A stretch of DNA of 64,000 nucleotides from Starkeya sp. ORNL1. GTDB lineage: Bacteria; Pseudomonadota; Alphaproteobacteria; Rhizobiales; Xanthobacteraceae. Positions 46,810 through 55,537 of this stretch are shown in pieces. The stretch's first letter is position 1. Each line of letters opens with the position of its first letter. The DNA lies in assembly GCF_012971745.1 (NCBI RefSeq), contig NZ_CP048834.1:2356001-2420000 (forward strand). The letters are read 5' to 3'. The notes beneath the pieces were generated by a model. It was not told the DNA's origin, ran no database searches, and was given only the letters and a program-made list of their open reading frames with translations. A program made the translations under genes and the position numbers.

Positions 46810-47991
46810 TCAGAACGACGCCTTGAAATCGGCCCAGGCCTGCGTCCACTCATCATAGGTCGCGTAGGTGTCGGAGGTGCGCGGCGGCTGGCCCTGCAGC
46901 GGCGACTTCTTGAACACTTCCGGCAAGTTCGAATAGTCGAACAGGTCGCGGGTCGCCTTGTCCATCAAGGCGGAGGCGTGCTTGTTGACCGAGCCGCCAT
47001 TCACCGCCTTGCAGACCTCGGCCTGAGGCTTGGCGGACACCGCCTCGTTCATGAAGGCGTAGGCGGTGTCGAGGTTCTCCGCGCTGATCGGGGTGAACCA
47101 GGCGTCGCACCACATCACTGCGCCTTCCGCCGGCACCGCGTAGACCGTCTCGACGCCGCGCTTGGCGGTCTCGACCGGGGTGCCGCTCCACACCGAGAAG
47201 CAGGCCGCGATCTCGCCGGAGGCGAACAGCGAGATGGTGTCGCCGTTCGAGGAGGCGAAGACCCGGCACTGGTCGCGATAGGGGCCGAGCGCCGCGAACG
47301 ACTTCTTGAACTCGTCCTTGGTGAGGTTGGGGAATTTCGGCCCATAACCGGCGATGCGGGCGATCATCGGCCAGGTGGCGATGGTGTCGTCGCAGAAGGT
47401 CAGCTTGCCCTTCATCTCCGGCGCCAAGAGATCCTTGTAGCTCGTGATCGGCTTCGTCATCTTCGGGTTGTAGACAAGCGCGTTCAGCCCCCACACCCAC
47501 GGAATGGCGAAATAGGTCTTGTCCCAGTACCAGGTCGGCGCCTGGTAGAATTGCGGATAGATCTGGTCGGGATTGAAGTTCGGCACCTTGGCGATGTCGA
47601 TCGGCTTGATGATCTTCAACTCGTCCGCATAGAACTTCTCGAAGCCCTGCGAATATTCGGCGAGGTCAAGGCGCACCGCGCTGCCGCCGACGAACTTCGA
47701 ATGGACGTCGTCCTGCGTGCTGATGATGGCGGCGTCGACCTTGACGTTGTTCTTCTCCCGCCAGGCCTTCAGCTCGGCATCGAGCGTGAAGCCTTCCCAG
47801 GCCATGATCTTGAGATCGCCGCCGGTCGCGGCCCGGGCCGGGCTGATGCTGCCCGGCACTAGCGGGCCGAGGAAGGCGCCCGCGGCGGCGCCGAGCGCGC
47901 CGGCCAGCGCCTGCCGCCGGTCGAGCGAAGCCATCGAGGCATATCCCGCGGCGGCCCTGATCTGCTCGGCACTCCAAATGTTCTTCACCAT
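46810..47991 (-). CDS. Periplasmic binding protein, polyamine type (PotD/F-like)
   Basis: The 393-aa protein has a long N-region with a twin-arginine-like signal (LDRRQALAGALGAAAGA) and an alanine cleavage region near residue 55. The mature part matches SBP_bac_8/PotD: MAWEGFTLDAELKAWREK, VWGLNALVYNPKM and TWPMIARIAG. Tat export would be unusual for this family but fits the signal. Ligand unknown; an amine or amino-alcohol is consistent with the FAD oxidases and aldehyde dehydrogenase in the regulon. Confidence 0.93.
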   Translation of the reverse strand: MVKNIWSAEQIRAAAGYASMASLDRRQALAGALGAAAGAFLGPLVPGSISPARAATGGDLKIMAWEGFTLDAELKAWREKNNVKVDAAIISTQDDVHSKFVGGSAVRLDLAEYSQGFEKFYADELKIIKPIDIAKVPNFNPDQIYPQFYQAPTWYWDKTYFAIPWVWGLNALVYNPKMTKPITSYKDLLAPEMKGKLTFCDDTIATWPMIARIAGYGPKFPNLTKDEFKKSFAALGPYRDQCRVFASSNGDTISLFASGEIAACFSVWSGTPVETAKRGVETVYAVPAEGAVMWCDAWFTPISAENLDTAYAFMNEAVSAKPQAEVCKAVNGGSVNKHASALMDKATRDLFDYSNLPEVFKKSPLQGQPPRTSDTYATYDEWTQAWADFKASF

Positions 47992-48027
47992 CTGCGAGAC
48001 CCTCTGTTCGATTGGATTATTGTTCGT

Positions 48028-49368
48028 TCATGGCAGCCGGCGCGGCGCCTTTTCCGATGCGATGTCGATGCACGGCAGCCCGCTGATCCCCACCATGCGC
48101 GAGCGCTCGACGGCCCGGGCACCGAAGCGCTCCAGCGCATAGGGGGCGGGATCGATGGCGGGCTTCTGGCGGAGCACCAGAGCCCGCACCAGCATGCCGG
48201 TCTCCGAGGCGCCGACCATACCGGTATGGCCGTGCCCGGCGGCGAGGTAGAGCCCGTCAATGCCCGGCACCGCGCCGATCGCCGGCACGCTGTCCGGCAA
48301 CGAGGGGCGAAAGCCCATCCAGATCCGGGTGTCGGTGGATTGCAGCGTCGGGAACAGCGCCCGCGTGCTCTCCAGCAGCGCCGAGGCGCGCCGCTCGTCG
48401 GGCGCTGCCTCGAGCCCGGCGATCTCGACGGTGCCGGCCAGCCTCAAGCCGTGCTCCATCGGCGTCACCGCGATGCCGCGATCCTTGAGGATCAGCGGCA
48501 TGCGCGGCGTCACGCTCGGCGTGCCGAGCATCAGATGATAGCCGCGCTCGGTATCGAGCGGGAACGCGACCTTCAGCGGATCAAGCAGCCGTTTCGAATA
48601 GGCCCCCGCGGCAACCACCACGGCATCGGCGAGGCGATTGGCGCCATTGGTCATCACCAGGAAGCCGGCGAGCGGCCGGGGGATCAGCTTCATCGCCCGT
48701 TCGCTGGCGATCGTGCCGCCCGCGGCGCGGAACAGCTCGGCGAGCGTCGCGGTGAGGCGCGAGGGATTGACGGTGAAGCCGTTGCGCTCGAACAGCAGGC
48801 CGCGGCGGGCGTGGGCCGAGATGTCCGGATAGATGTCGCGCAGTTCCCCGGCCGACAGGCGGCGGGGCGTGATGCCGTGCCGCGCCATCAATTCATTCTG
48901 GACGCGCTCGCTGGTCCCCGGTTCGTCCTTCTCGAAGACGTGCGCGCTGCCCTCGGTGCGGATGAGGTCGGCGAAATGTGCGGGCCCGAGCAGTTCCATG
49001 TAGCGCTGGTGGCTGTCGTGGTGCAGCACCCGCAGCGCGTCGGAGGCTTTGAGGACGCTCTTCATGCGGCTCGCCAGCAGCCACCGTACGAGCCATGGCG
49101 CGGCGGTGGGCAGATAGGATGGCCGCACCACCAGCGGGCCGAGCGGATCGAGCAGCCAGCCCGGCACCTGCCGCCACATGCCGGGAAGCGCGAGCGGCAC
49201 GTTCTGGTCGGCGCTGAGGAAGCCGGCATTGCCGAACGAGGCGCCCATGCCGGGCGGCAGCGGATCGAGGATGGTGACGGCCGCACCGGCACGCTGCAGC
49301 GACAGCGCCGAGCAGAGGCCGACAATGCCGGCGCCGACCACGATGACCTGCCGCGGGACCGCGCTCAT
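48028..49368 (-). CDS. FAD-dependent amine/amino-acid oxidase (DadA-like)
   Basis: The 446-aa protein has the FAD motif (VVGAGIVGLCSALSLQRAG), SFGNAGFLSADQNVPLALPG (the DadA-type second motif) and GFRPSLPDSVPAIG near the C-terminus. It would oxidise a D-amino acid or secondary amine. It is the first gene of the operon, followed 36 bases later by the binding protein. A near-consensus sigma-54 promoter lies about 110 bases upstream of its ATG. Confidence 0.92.
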   Translation of the reverse strand: MSAVPRQVIVVGAGIVGLCSALSLQRAGAAVTILDPLPPGMGASFGNAGFLSADQNVPLALPGMWRQVPGWLLDPLGPLVVRPSYLPTAAPWLVRWLLASRMKSVLKASDALRVLHHDSHQRYMELLGPAHFADLIRTEGSAHVFEKDEPGTSERVQNELMARHGITPRRLSAGELRDIYPDISAHARRGLLFERNGFTVNPSRLTATLAELFRAAGGTIASERAMKLIPRPLAGFLVMTNGANRLADAVVVAAGAYSKRLLDPLKVAFPLDTERGYHLMLGTPSVTPRMPLILKDRGIAVTPMEHGLRLAGTVEIAGLEAAPDERRASALLESTRALFPTLQSTDTRIWMGFRPSLPDSVPAIGAVPGIDGLYLAAGHGHTGMVGASETGMLVRALVLRQKPAIDPAPYALERFGARAVERSRMVGISGLPCIDIASEKAPRRLP

Positions 49369-49477
49369 GTGGCGCCCCTCGTCCCGCCCGGCATCGTGGC
49401 TCGTACGTCCAAAGACATCCCGTATATACCCCTGCTCAATTCTTGGGTCTGCCTCAGAAATTGGCACATCACATCAA

Positions 49478-49493
49478 CGCAATGACCGTGCCA
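49478..49493 (-). promoter_or_regulatory. Sigma-54 promoter of the FAD oxidase-ABC-GMC operon
   Basis: Read on the minus strand the sequence is TGGCACGGTCATTGCG. The -24 GG and -12 GC are ten bases apart, matching TGGCACG-N4-TTGC exactly. Transcription would start about 100 bases before the ATG at 49368. Confidence 0.8.
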
Positions 49494-49564
49494 AACCGAG
49501 GCAAATTTTCAACGTCTTGCAATTGCTTGCTATTCTTGCGGACTGGCGGCGGCGTCCGCCGCGC

Positions 49565-49615
49565 GTCTCAAAGTCGCGACGCGCGGGATCATGAGTGAGC
49601 GGCCCGGGATGAGAC
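49565..49615. promoter_or_regulatory. GTCTCA/TGAGAC half-sites, candidate activator binding sites
   Basis: GTCTCA (49565-49570) and its inverse TGAGAC (49610-49615) lie 72-122 bases upstream of the sigma-54 promoter, the usual distance of enhancer sites. The same half-site is found at 50924 and as a close palindrome at 38776-38791. Confidence 0.35.
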
Positions 49616-49619
49616 GGCC

Positions 49620-50735
49620 TCAGGCGGCGGAGGCCTCCGCCGGCTCCTTGGCAGCGATCGCGGCATTGACCATCGGCATGACCTTGGTCGCCATCAACTC
49701 CAGCGAACGCTTCATCGCCGCCTTGTCCTGCCAGTCGTGCGCCGCCATCATCAGCGTGCCGAACGGGCCGATATAGTCGCGCAGTTCGAGGATCTTGCGC
49801 GCCACCGTCTCCGGGCTGCCATGGATCACGAAGTCGTCGCGCTGCACGACATGGTCGACTGCGGCCGGATCGTCATCCGGCTTCACCACCACCGCGGCGG
49901 TGGCGCCGACGCGCTTGTAGATGCGCAGCAGATAGTCGAAATACCAATCGAAGGTGCCGCCCGGCTTTTTCACATAAGCCTCAGCCTCGGCGTCGGTATC
50001 GGCGACATGGATGCTGCGCGCGACGTGCCAGATCTCGGGATCGGCGACGCCGCCGGTCTTGGCGGTCTCGTCGCAATAGGCCTCCCAATGGGTCTTCACG
50101 TTCCAGGCGGCGACGAAGTTCGCCGAGACCGGGATCCAGCCCTTGCGCGCGGCAAGGCGGATCGAACCGGAATTGGGGCTGGAGGCGGAGACGGCAATCG
50201 GCGGCGACGGCAATTGCTTCGGCTTCAGCATCTCGCCCATGCCGACGTCGGGCCAGACATATTTCTCGTTGGAGATCGTCCAGTACTTGCCCTTCAGCGT
50301 GTAGGGCGGCGTCTCGGTCCACATCTTCTGGATGAGGTCGACGGATTCGATCATCATCTCGACGCGGTTCTGGTCCTCGACATTGAAGACCTCCATGTCC
50401 GAGACCAGGCCGCCGACGCCGACGCCGAGGATGAAGCGGCCGTCGGTGAGATGATCGACCATCGCCGCCTGCCCGGCGACAAGGACCGGATTATATTGCG
50501 GCAGGCAGGCGACGCCGGTGCCGAGCGTGATCTGCTTGGTCAGTGGAGCCACATGGGCGAGAAAGGTGAGCGGCGAGGTGATGGGCTCGACCGAAGACGT
50601 ATAATGCTCGCCGACCCACGCCTCCGAGAAGCCGAGCTGATCCGCATAGACGATCGCTTCGATATCTTCTTTGAGCGTCGTCGAATAATCGCGACCCAGA
50701 TTATGCAGCGGCATCATGAATAAGGACAGCTTCAT
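49620..50735 (-). CDS. Luciferase-like flavin-dependent monooxygenase
   Basis: The 371-aa LLM oxidoreductase has MKLSLFMMPLHNLG, GFSEAWVGEHYTSSVEPI, VACLPQYNPVLVAGQAAMVDHLTDGRF and GVGVGGLVSD, typical of the class that cleaves C-N, C-S or C-C bonds with FMNH2 and oxygen. GGAG eight bases upstream supports the ATG. A sigma-54 promoter lies about 60 bases upstream, and the gene is divergent from the aldehyde dehydrogenase operon. A dedicated flavin reductase is not seen nearby. Confidence 0.92.
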   Translation of the reverse strand: MKLSLFMMPLHNLGRDYSTTLKEDIEAIVYADQLGFSEAWVGEHYTSSVEPITSPLTFLAHVAPLTKQITLGTGVACLPQYNPVLVAGQAAMVDHLTDGRFILGVGVGGLVSDMEVFNVEDQNRVEMMIESVDLIQKMWTETPPYTLKGKYWTISNEKYVWPDVGMGEMLKPKQLPSPPIAVSASSPNSGSIRLAARKGWIPVSANFVAAWNVKTHWEAYCDETAKTGGVADPEIWHVARSIHVADTDAEAEAYVKKPGGTFDWYFDYLLRIYKRVGATAAVVVKPDDDPAAVDHVVQRDDFVIHGSPETVARKILELRDYIGPFGTLMMAAHDWQDKAAMKRSLELMATKVMPMVNAAIAAKEPAEASAA

Positions 50736-50793
50736 CGGGATGACTCCATTTTGTTGATATCGCGGTGGCGTAGACCGACGTTGCGCTGATCAA

Positions 50794-50809
50794 CGCAATC
50801 GGTGTGCCA
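50794..50809 (-). promoter_or_regulatory. Sigma-54 promoter of the LLM monooxygenase
   Basis: On the minus strand this reads TGGCACACCGATTGCG, with -24 GG and -12 GC correctly spaced. It would start transcription about 50 bases before the ATG at 50735. Confidence 0.8.
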
Positions 50810-51095
50810 ATCTTTTGCGCGTCCCGAAAACTGCCGCTCCGTCGGGCAGATACTTGATCTGGCGATGATGAGCGGCCGCGAAATCTCATTACAGCGACTC
50901 GGCGCGCTCAGCCTTGCGACGCCGTCTCAATGTCCGCGGTGACGATGCCGTCGCGCCGAACCTCAGGCCTCGCGAACCCGTTCAAGCCCGCCGGAGCCTG
51001 GCTCGCGCGGAACCGTTGCGCGCGAAGCCGTTGCTCGGGGTCGGCGGGTTGGCGCGTGAGGTCGGGCCGCCGCGAGGCACAGCATGGCCCTGCCT
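50810..51095. other. Shared control region between two divergent sigma-54 promoters
   Basis: No gene is seen in this stretch, which separates the monooxygenase and aldehyde dehydrogenase promoters. It holds GTCTCA at 50924-50929 and an imperfect ATGAG/CTCAT pair near 50860-50890. It is the expected site for enhancer binding by the sigma-54 activator. Confidence 0.4.
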
Positions 51096-51111
51096 TGGCA
51101 TGGGGCTTGCG
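51096..51111 (+). promoter_or_regulatory. Sigma-54 promoter of the aldehyde dehydrogenase operon
   Basis: TGGCATGGGGCTTGCG matches the -24/-12 consensus with one deviation (T for C at position 6). The expected transcript leader is about 115 bases. Confidence 0.72.
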
Positions 51112-51238
51112 AACTCTGAAGCGAGGCGATCGACACCGTCTCGTCCACCTTCCCGTGGACGGGACCTGGGCGCGCCCGCGCGGCGCCCATGCCGCGCGGG
51201 CGATGATCGCCGACCGAATGTTGTTGAAAGGAAATCAC

Positions 51239-52732
51239 ATGGCGGCAGTCGAAAGCCTCGCGTCAAAGCGCTCGATCGACAGCGGCGGCACCAAGAAGCT
51301 GCTGATCGACGGAAACTGGGTGTCCCCCTCCTCCGGCGAGACGTTCGAGACCCGCAACCCGGCGAACAACAATCTGCTCGGCCGCATCGCCTCCGGCAAT
51401 GCCCGCGACATCGAGCTCGCGGTGGGGGCTGCACGTCGGGCGTTCGAGGGGCCCTGGAGCAAATTCTCGCCGTTCGAGCGCCAGCGCATCCTGCTGAAGT
51501 TCGCCGACCTGGTGGAGGCGAACTTCGAGGATTTGTGCGTGCTCGACACGCTCGACATGGGCGTGCCGATCAGCTTGGCGCGCTCGCGCAAGCAACGCGC
51601 ACTGGGGCTGATCCGCTTCTATGCCGGCCTCGCCACCACCATCCATGGCGACACCATCCAGAACTCGATCCCCGGCGAGTTCTTCACCTATACGCTGAAG
51701 GAGCCGGTCGGTGTCGTCGGCGCGATCACGCCGTGGAACGCGCCTTTGACCTCGACCATCTGGAAGCTCGGCCCGGTGCTCGCCACCGGTTGCACCATGG
51801 TGCTGAAGCCGGCCGAGCAGGCCTCGCTGACGCCGCTGCGGCTCGGTGAATTGCTGCTCGAAGCCGGGCTTCCCGACGGCGTGGTCAACATCGTCACCGG
51901 CTATGGCGAGACCGCCGGCGCGGCGCTGGCCGGCCATATGGGCGTGGACAAGGTCGCCTTCACCGGCTCGCATTTCACCGGGCAGAAGATCATCGAGGCC
52001 GCCAAGGGCAACATCAAGCGGGTGACGCTGGAACTTGGCGGCAAGTCGCCGGACATCGTGTTCGCCGATGCCGACCTCGACGCCGCCGTGCCGGGTGCCG
52101 CGATGGCGGTGTTCATGAACTCCGGCCAGATCTGCAGCGCCGGCACGCGCCTCCTGGTCGAGCGCTCGATTTACGACACCTTCGTCGGCAAGGTGGCGGA
52201 CTATGCGAAGACGCTCCGGGTCGGCGACGGCCTCGATCCCGACACCCAGATCGGGCCGCTTGTCTCTGCCGAGCAGCTGGCGCGGGTGAAGGGCTATCTC
52301 GCCATCGGCCGCGAGGAAGGCGCGCAGGCGCTGGTTGGCGGCGACCAGCTTTCCGGCGGCGCACATGCCGACGGCTTCTTCGTCGCCCCCACCGTGCTCG
52401 CCGGCGTGCGCAACGACATGCGCGTGGCGCAGGAAGAGATCTTCGGCCCGGTGCTCTCGGCGATCGCGTTCGACGATTTCGACGAGGCCGCCCGCATTGC
52501 CAACGCCACCTCGTTCGGCCTCGGCAGCGGCGTCTGGACCCGGGATGTCGGCAAGGCCCACCGCATGGCGAAGTCGATCCGCGCCGGCACGGTGTGGGTG
52601 AACTGCTACGCCGCCATGGATCCGGCCGTGCCGTTCGGCGGTTACAAGATGAGCGGGCACGGGCGCGAATCCGGCACGCAGCACATCGACGCCTATCTCG
52701 AGACCAAGTCCGTCATCATGAAGGTGGCCTAA
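51239..52732 (+). CDS. Aldehyde dehydrogenase (NAD-dependent)
   Basis: The 497-aa enzyme oxidises an aldehyde to its acid. Catalytic Cys299 (GQICSAGTR), the general-base Glu in LELGGKSP, the oxyanion Asn in TPWNAPL and FTGSHFTGQ for NAD binding are all present. AAAGGA precedes the ATG at 51239. It is the first gene of a sigma-54 operon with RidA and a PuuB-like oxidase, so it would take the aldehyde made by amine oxidation. Confidence 0.95.
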   Translation: MAAVESLASKRSIDSGGTKKLLIDGNWVSPSSGETFETRNPANNNLLGRIASGNARDIELAVGAARRAFEGPWSKFSPFERQRILLKFADLVEANFEDLCVLDTLDMGVPISLARSRKQRALGLIRFYAGLATTIHGDTIQNSIPGEFFTYTLKEPVGVVGAITPWNAPLTSTIWKLGPVLATGCTMVLKPAEQASLTPLRLGELLLEAGLPDGVVNIVTGYGETAGAALAGHMGVDKVAFTGSHFTGQKIIEAAKGNIKRVTLELGGKSPDIVFADADLDAAVPGAAMAVFMNSGQICSAGTRLLVERSIYDTFVGKVADYAKTLRVGDGLDPDTQIGPLVSAEQLARVKGYLAIGREEGAQALVGGDQLSGGAHADGFFVAPTVLAGVRNDMRVAQEEIFGPVLSAIAFDDFDEAARIANATSFGLGSGVWTRDVGKAHRMAKSIRAGTVWVNCYAAMDPAVPFGGYKMSGHGRESGTQHIDAYLETKSVIMKVA

Positions 52733-52751
52733 CCTCTCTGCCTTCATGCCT

Positions 52752-52778
52752 GCGCCCGGCGCACACGCCGCCGGGCGC
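52752..52778 (+). terminator. Hairpin between aldehyde dehydrogenase and RidA genes
   Basis: GCGCCCGGCG (52752-52761) pairs with CGCCGGGCGC (52769-52778) over a 7-base loop. Only a short T stretch (CCCTTTG) follows, so it probably attenuates or stabilises rather than ends transcription. Confidence 0.45.
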
Positions 52779-52809
52779 CCTTTGCCCGCCTCCCACAACG
52801 AGTTTTCCG

Positions 52810-53154
52810 ATGATCACCCGTTTTGATTCCAATGGCCGCTTCTGCAAGGCGGTCGTCGCCAACGGCTTCGTGTTCCTGTCCGGCATGACGGCCAAGGACC
52901 GTTCCGGCGATATCGAGGCGCAGACCACCGAGGTACTCGCCCAGATCGATGCCTATCTCGCCAAGGCCGGCAGTTCGAAGGACCGCATGGTCAGCGTGAA
53001 TATCTGGCTGACCACCATGGCCGACGCCCCCGGCATGAACAAAGCCTGGGAAGCCTGGGTCGACGGCGGTGAGGCGCCGGCCCGCGCCACCGTCGAATCC
53101 AAACTCGCCACCCCGGACACCCTGGTCGAGATCATGGTGCAGGCGCTGCTATAA
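52810..53154 (+). CDS. RidA/YjgF-family protein
   Basis: The 114-aa protein has the family's C-terminal pattern ARATVESKLATPDTLVEIMVQALL (in part) with the imine-binding Arg, and the N-terminal FVFLSGMTA. RidA proteins hydrolyse reactive enamine/imine intermediates released by amine or amino-acid oxidases, which fits its place just before a PuuB-like oxidase. Confidence 0.92.
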   Translation: MITRFDSNGRFCKAVVANGFVFLSGMTAKDRSGDIEAQTTEVLAQIDAYLAKAGSSKDRMVSVNIWLTTMADAPGMNKAWEAWVDGGEAPARATVESKLATPDTLVEIMVQALL

Positions 53155-53180
53155 TCGCCGCGATAACCGGAAGGCGCGGC

Positions 53181-54476
53181 GTGGACGACCTCTTCACCGA
53201 AGACTTCAAGTCCACGCCCTATTGGGCGGACACCGCGCCGCGGCCGGCCCCGAGCGATGGTACCTTGCCCCGCATGGTCGACGTGGCGGTGGTCGGCGCC
53301 GGCTATACCGGGCTCGCTGCGGCGCTGGAACTGGCCCGTGCCGGACGCAGCGTCGCCGTCCTCGACGCCGGCGATCCCGGCATCGGCTGCAGCGGGCGCA
53401 ATGGCGGCCAGGCCTCCGTTGGCCTCAAGGGCATGTTCGACACGCTCGCCGCCCGTCATGGCGAGCCGGCGGCCCGCGCCATGGTGCATATGGGCGTCGA
53501 GGCCTATGACCGCCTGCGCGCCTTCATCACTGAAGAGGCGATCGCCTGCGATTTCAAGGCGTCCGGCCACTTCAAGGGCGCCCATGCGCCGGGGCAGTTC
53601 GAGCCGCTGCGGCGCTCTGCCGAGCAGCAAGCGCGCGCGTTCGGCATCGAGGCCTATCCGGTCACCCGCTCCGAGCAGCGTGCCGAGGCCGGCACCGATG
53701 CCTATCATGGCGGCGTGGTGTTCCCGGGCTTCGGCGGCCTCGACCCGGCCAAGCTCCATGCCGGACTGCTCGATCGCGCCCACGCCGCCGGCGCGCGCGT
53801 GCTGGCGCACACGCCGGTGCGCGCGATCGAACGGGAAAAGACCGGCTGGCGGCTGGAAACCTCGGCCGGCGTGCTGCTCGCCGCCAATGTGGTGGTCGCC
53901 ACCAATGGCTATACCGGCCGCGCCACGCCCTGGCTGCAGCGCCGCATCGTCCCGGTCGGCAGCTATCAGATCGCGACCGCACCGATACCGGCCGCGCTCA
54001 TGGACCGGCTGTCGCCGCGCGACCGCATGATGCAGGAGACGCGCAAGGTCGTGTTCTATTTCCGCCCTTCGCCGGACCGCACGCGCCTGCTGTTCGGTGG
54101 GCGTGTCGCTGCGGGCGAGATCGCGCCTGAGCGCGCCGCCGTGCGCCTGCATGCGGAGATGGTGCAGCGCTATCCCGAGCTCGCCGGCACCCGCGTCTCG
54201 CATGCCTGGGGCGGCTTCGTCGCCTTCACCTTCGACGGCATTCCCCATATCGGCGAACATGACGGCATGCACTACGCCATGGGCTATTGCGGCAGCGGCG
54301 TCTCGCTCAGCCTCTATCTCGGCCACAAGCTCGGCCGCCGACTGCTGGGGCACAAGGACGGGGCGACCCCGCTCGACGCGGTGACGTTCCCGACGCGCCC
54401 GCTCTATTCCGGGCGCCCCTGGTTCCTCGGCGCGGCCGTCGCCTGGTACAGGCTGCTGGATCGCGTAGCGAGGTGA
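53181..54476 (+). CDS. FAD-dependent amine oxidase (PuuB-like)
   Basis: The 431-aa protein resembles gamma-glutamylputrescine oxidase: N-terminal YWADTAP, FAD motif VAVVGAGYTGLAAALELARAG, GCSGRNGGQAS, and C-terminal FTFDGIPHIGEHDGMHYAMGYCGSGV. The start is GTG with GGAAGG upstream. It is the last gene of the sigma-54 operon; the aldehyde it makes would go to the aldehyde dehydrogenase and the imine to RidA. Confidence 0.92.
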   Translation: MDDLFTEDFKSTPYWADTAPRPAPSDGTLPRMVDVAVVGAGYTGLAAALELARAGRSVAVLDAGDPGIGCSGRNGGQASVGLKGMFDTLAARHGEPAARAMVHMGVEAYDRLRAFITEEAIACDFKASGHFKGAHAPGQFEPLRRSAEQQARAFGIEAYPVTRSEQRAEAGTDAYHGGVVFPGFGGLDPAKLHAGLLDRAHAAGARVLAHTPVRAIEREKTGWRLETSAGVLLAANVVVATNGYTGRATPWLQRRIVPVGSYQIATAPIPAALMDRLSPRDRMMQETRKVVFYFRPSPDRTRLLFGGRVAAGEIAPERAAVRLHAEMVQRYPELAGTRVSHAWGGFVAFTFDGIPHIGEHDGMHYAMGYCGSGVSLSLYLGHKLGRRLLGHKDGATPLDAVTFPTRPLYSGRPWFLGAAVAWYRLLDRVAR

Positions 54477-54488
54477 GTTCTGGCGCTG

Positions 54489-55400
54489 TCAAAGGGTGAT
54501 CTTGGGCAGCGGCCCTTTCATCTGCTCGCGGAAGTAATCGATGAACAGCCGGATCTTCGGCGGCACCAGCCGGCCGCTCTTGAAGGTCGCGTAGATCACC
54601 ATGGGGTCGTCGGGCTCGAATTCGCGCAGTATCGGCTGCAGCCGGCCGGCGCGGATGTCCTCGATGACGCGCAGGTCGGTCACCCGGCCGATGCCGAGGC
54701 CGGCGATCAGCGCCTCGTAATTGCCGTGGCCGCCATTGACGACGAAATTGCCCGAGACCTTCAGCGGCAGGACTTCGCCGTCGATCAGGAACGACCATTC
54801 ATTGCTGCCGAGGCCGAGCCGGCTCATCATCAGGCAATTATGGCCCAGCAGTTCTTGCGGGGTCCGCGGCGTGCCGAAGCGCTCCAGATAAGACGGCGCC
54901 GCGCAGACGATCTGCCGGCTTTCGGCGATGCGGGTGATGATGAGCGAGGAGGGGCGCTGCTCGCCCCAGCGTATGCCGATATCGTTCTCCGCCAGGGCCG
55001 GATCGATGACGTCGTCGGACAGGTCGAGCTGCACCTTGATATGGCGGTAGCGGCGCAGGAAGTCCGGCAGCAGCGGCACCAGCTTGTGCAGCCCGATCAT
55101 GATCGGGCTGGTGATGCGCAGCACGCCGCGCGGCTCCTCGCCATATTCGCTGATGGCGAGTTCGGCTTCCTGCACCTCGGCGAGGATGCGCGCGCCGCGA
55201 TGATAGAGCGCCTCCCCGGCATCGGTCAGGCTGATGCGGCGGGTGGTGCGGTCGAGCAGGCGCACGCCGAGCCGCTTCTCCAGCCCGTCGATCCGCCGGC
55301 ACACCGCCGAACGGGTGACGCCCAGCGCCTTGGCGGCGGCGGCGAAGCCGCCCTGATCGACCACGGCGCCGAATATCTGCAGCTCGTTCAGCGAGGTCAT
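54489..55400 (-). CDS. LysR-family regulator of the TRAP-PRISE operon
   Basis: The 303-aa protein has the winged HTH (LQIFGAVVDQGGFAAAAKALGVTRSAVCRRIDGLE in part) and a LysR/CrgA-type substrate domain. MTSLNEL at 55400 gives the usual family start. It is divergent from the EthD-PRISE-cupin-SDR-TRAP operon and is its likely activator. I found no clear TGTGA-N7-TCACA box here, so its site differs from that of the LysR at 17276. Confidence 0.92.
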   Translation of the reverse strand: MTSLNELQIFGAVVDQGGFAAAAKALGVTRSAVCRRIDGLEKRLGVRLLDRTTRRISLTDAGEALYHRGARILAEVQEAELAISEYGEEPRGVLRITSPIMIGLHKLVPLLPDFLRRYRHIKVQLDLSDDVIDPALAENDIGIRWGEQRPSSLIITRIAESRQIVCAAPSYLERFGTPRTPQELLGHNCLMMSRLGLGSNEWSFLIDGEVLPLKVSGNFVVNGGHGNYEALIAGLGIGRVTDLRVIEDIRAGRLQPILREFEPDDPMVIYATFKSGRLVPPKIRLFIDYFREQMKGPLPKITL

Positions 55401-55537
55401 CACGCATCCGATTGCTTCCGAAAACTCAACAGTATGTGTCCCGGTGCGGCTGTTTCCGCAAGGCAAATCCGGGCATAGCCTGTACCTCGTGGACGGGCCG
55501 CAACAGCTTGAAAAGACGGCCCGCTACTGGAGGAGAC

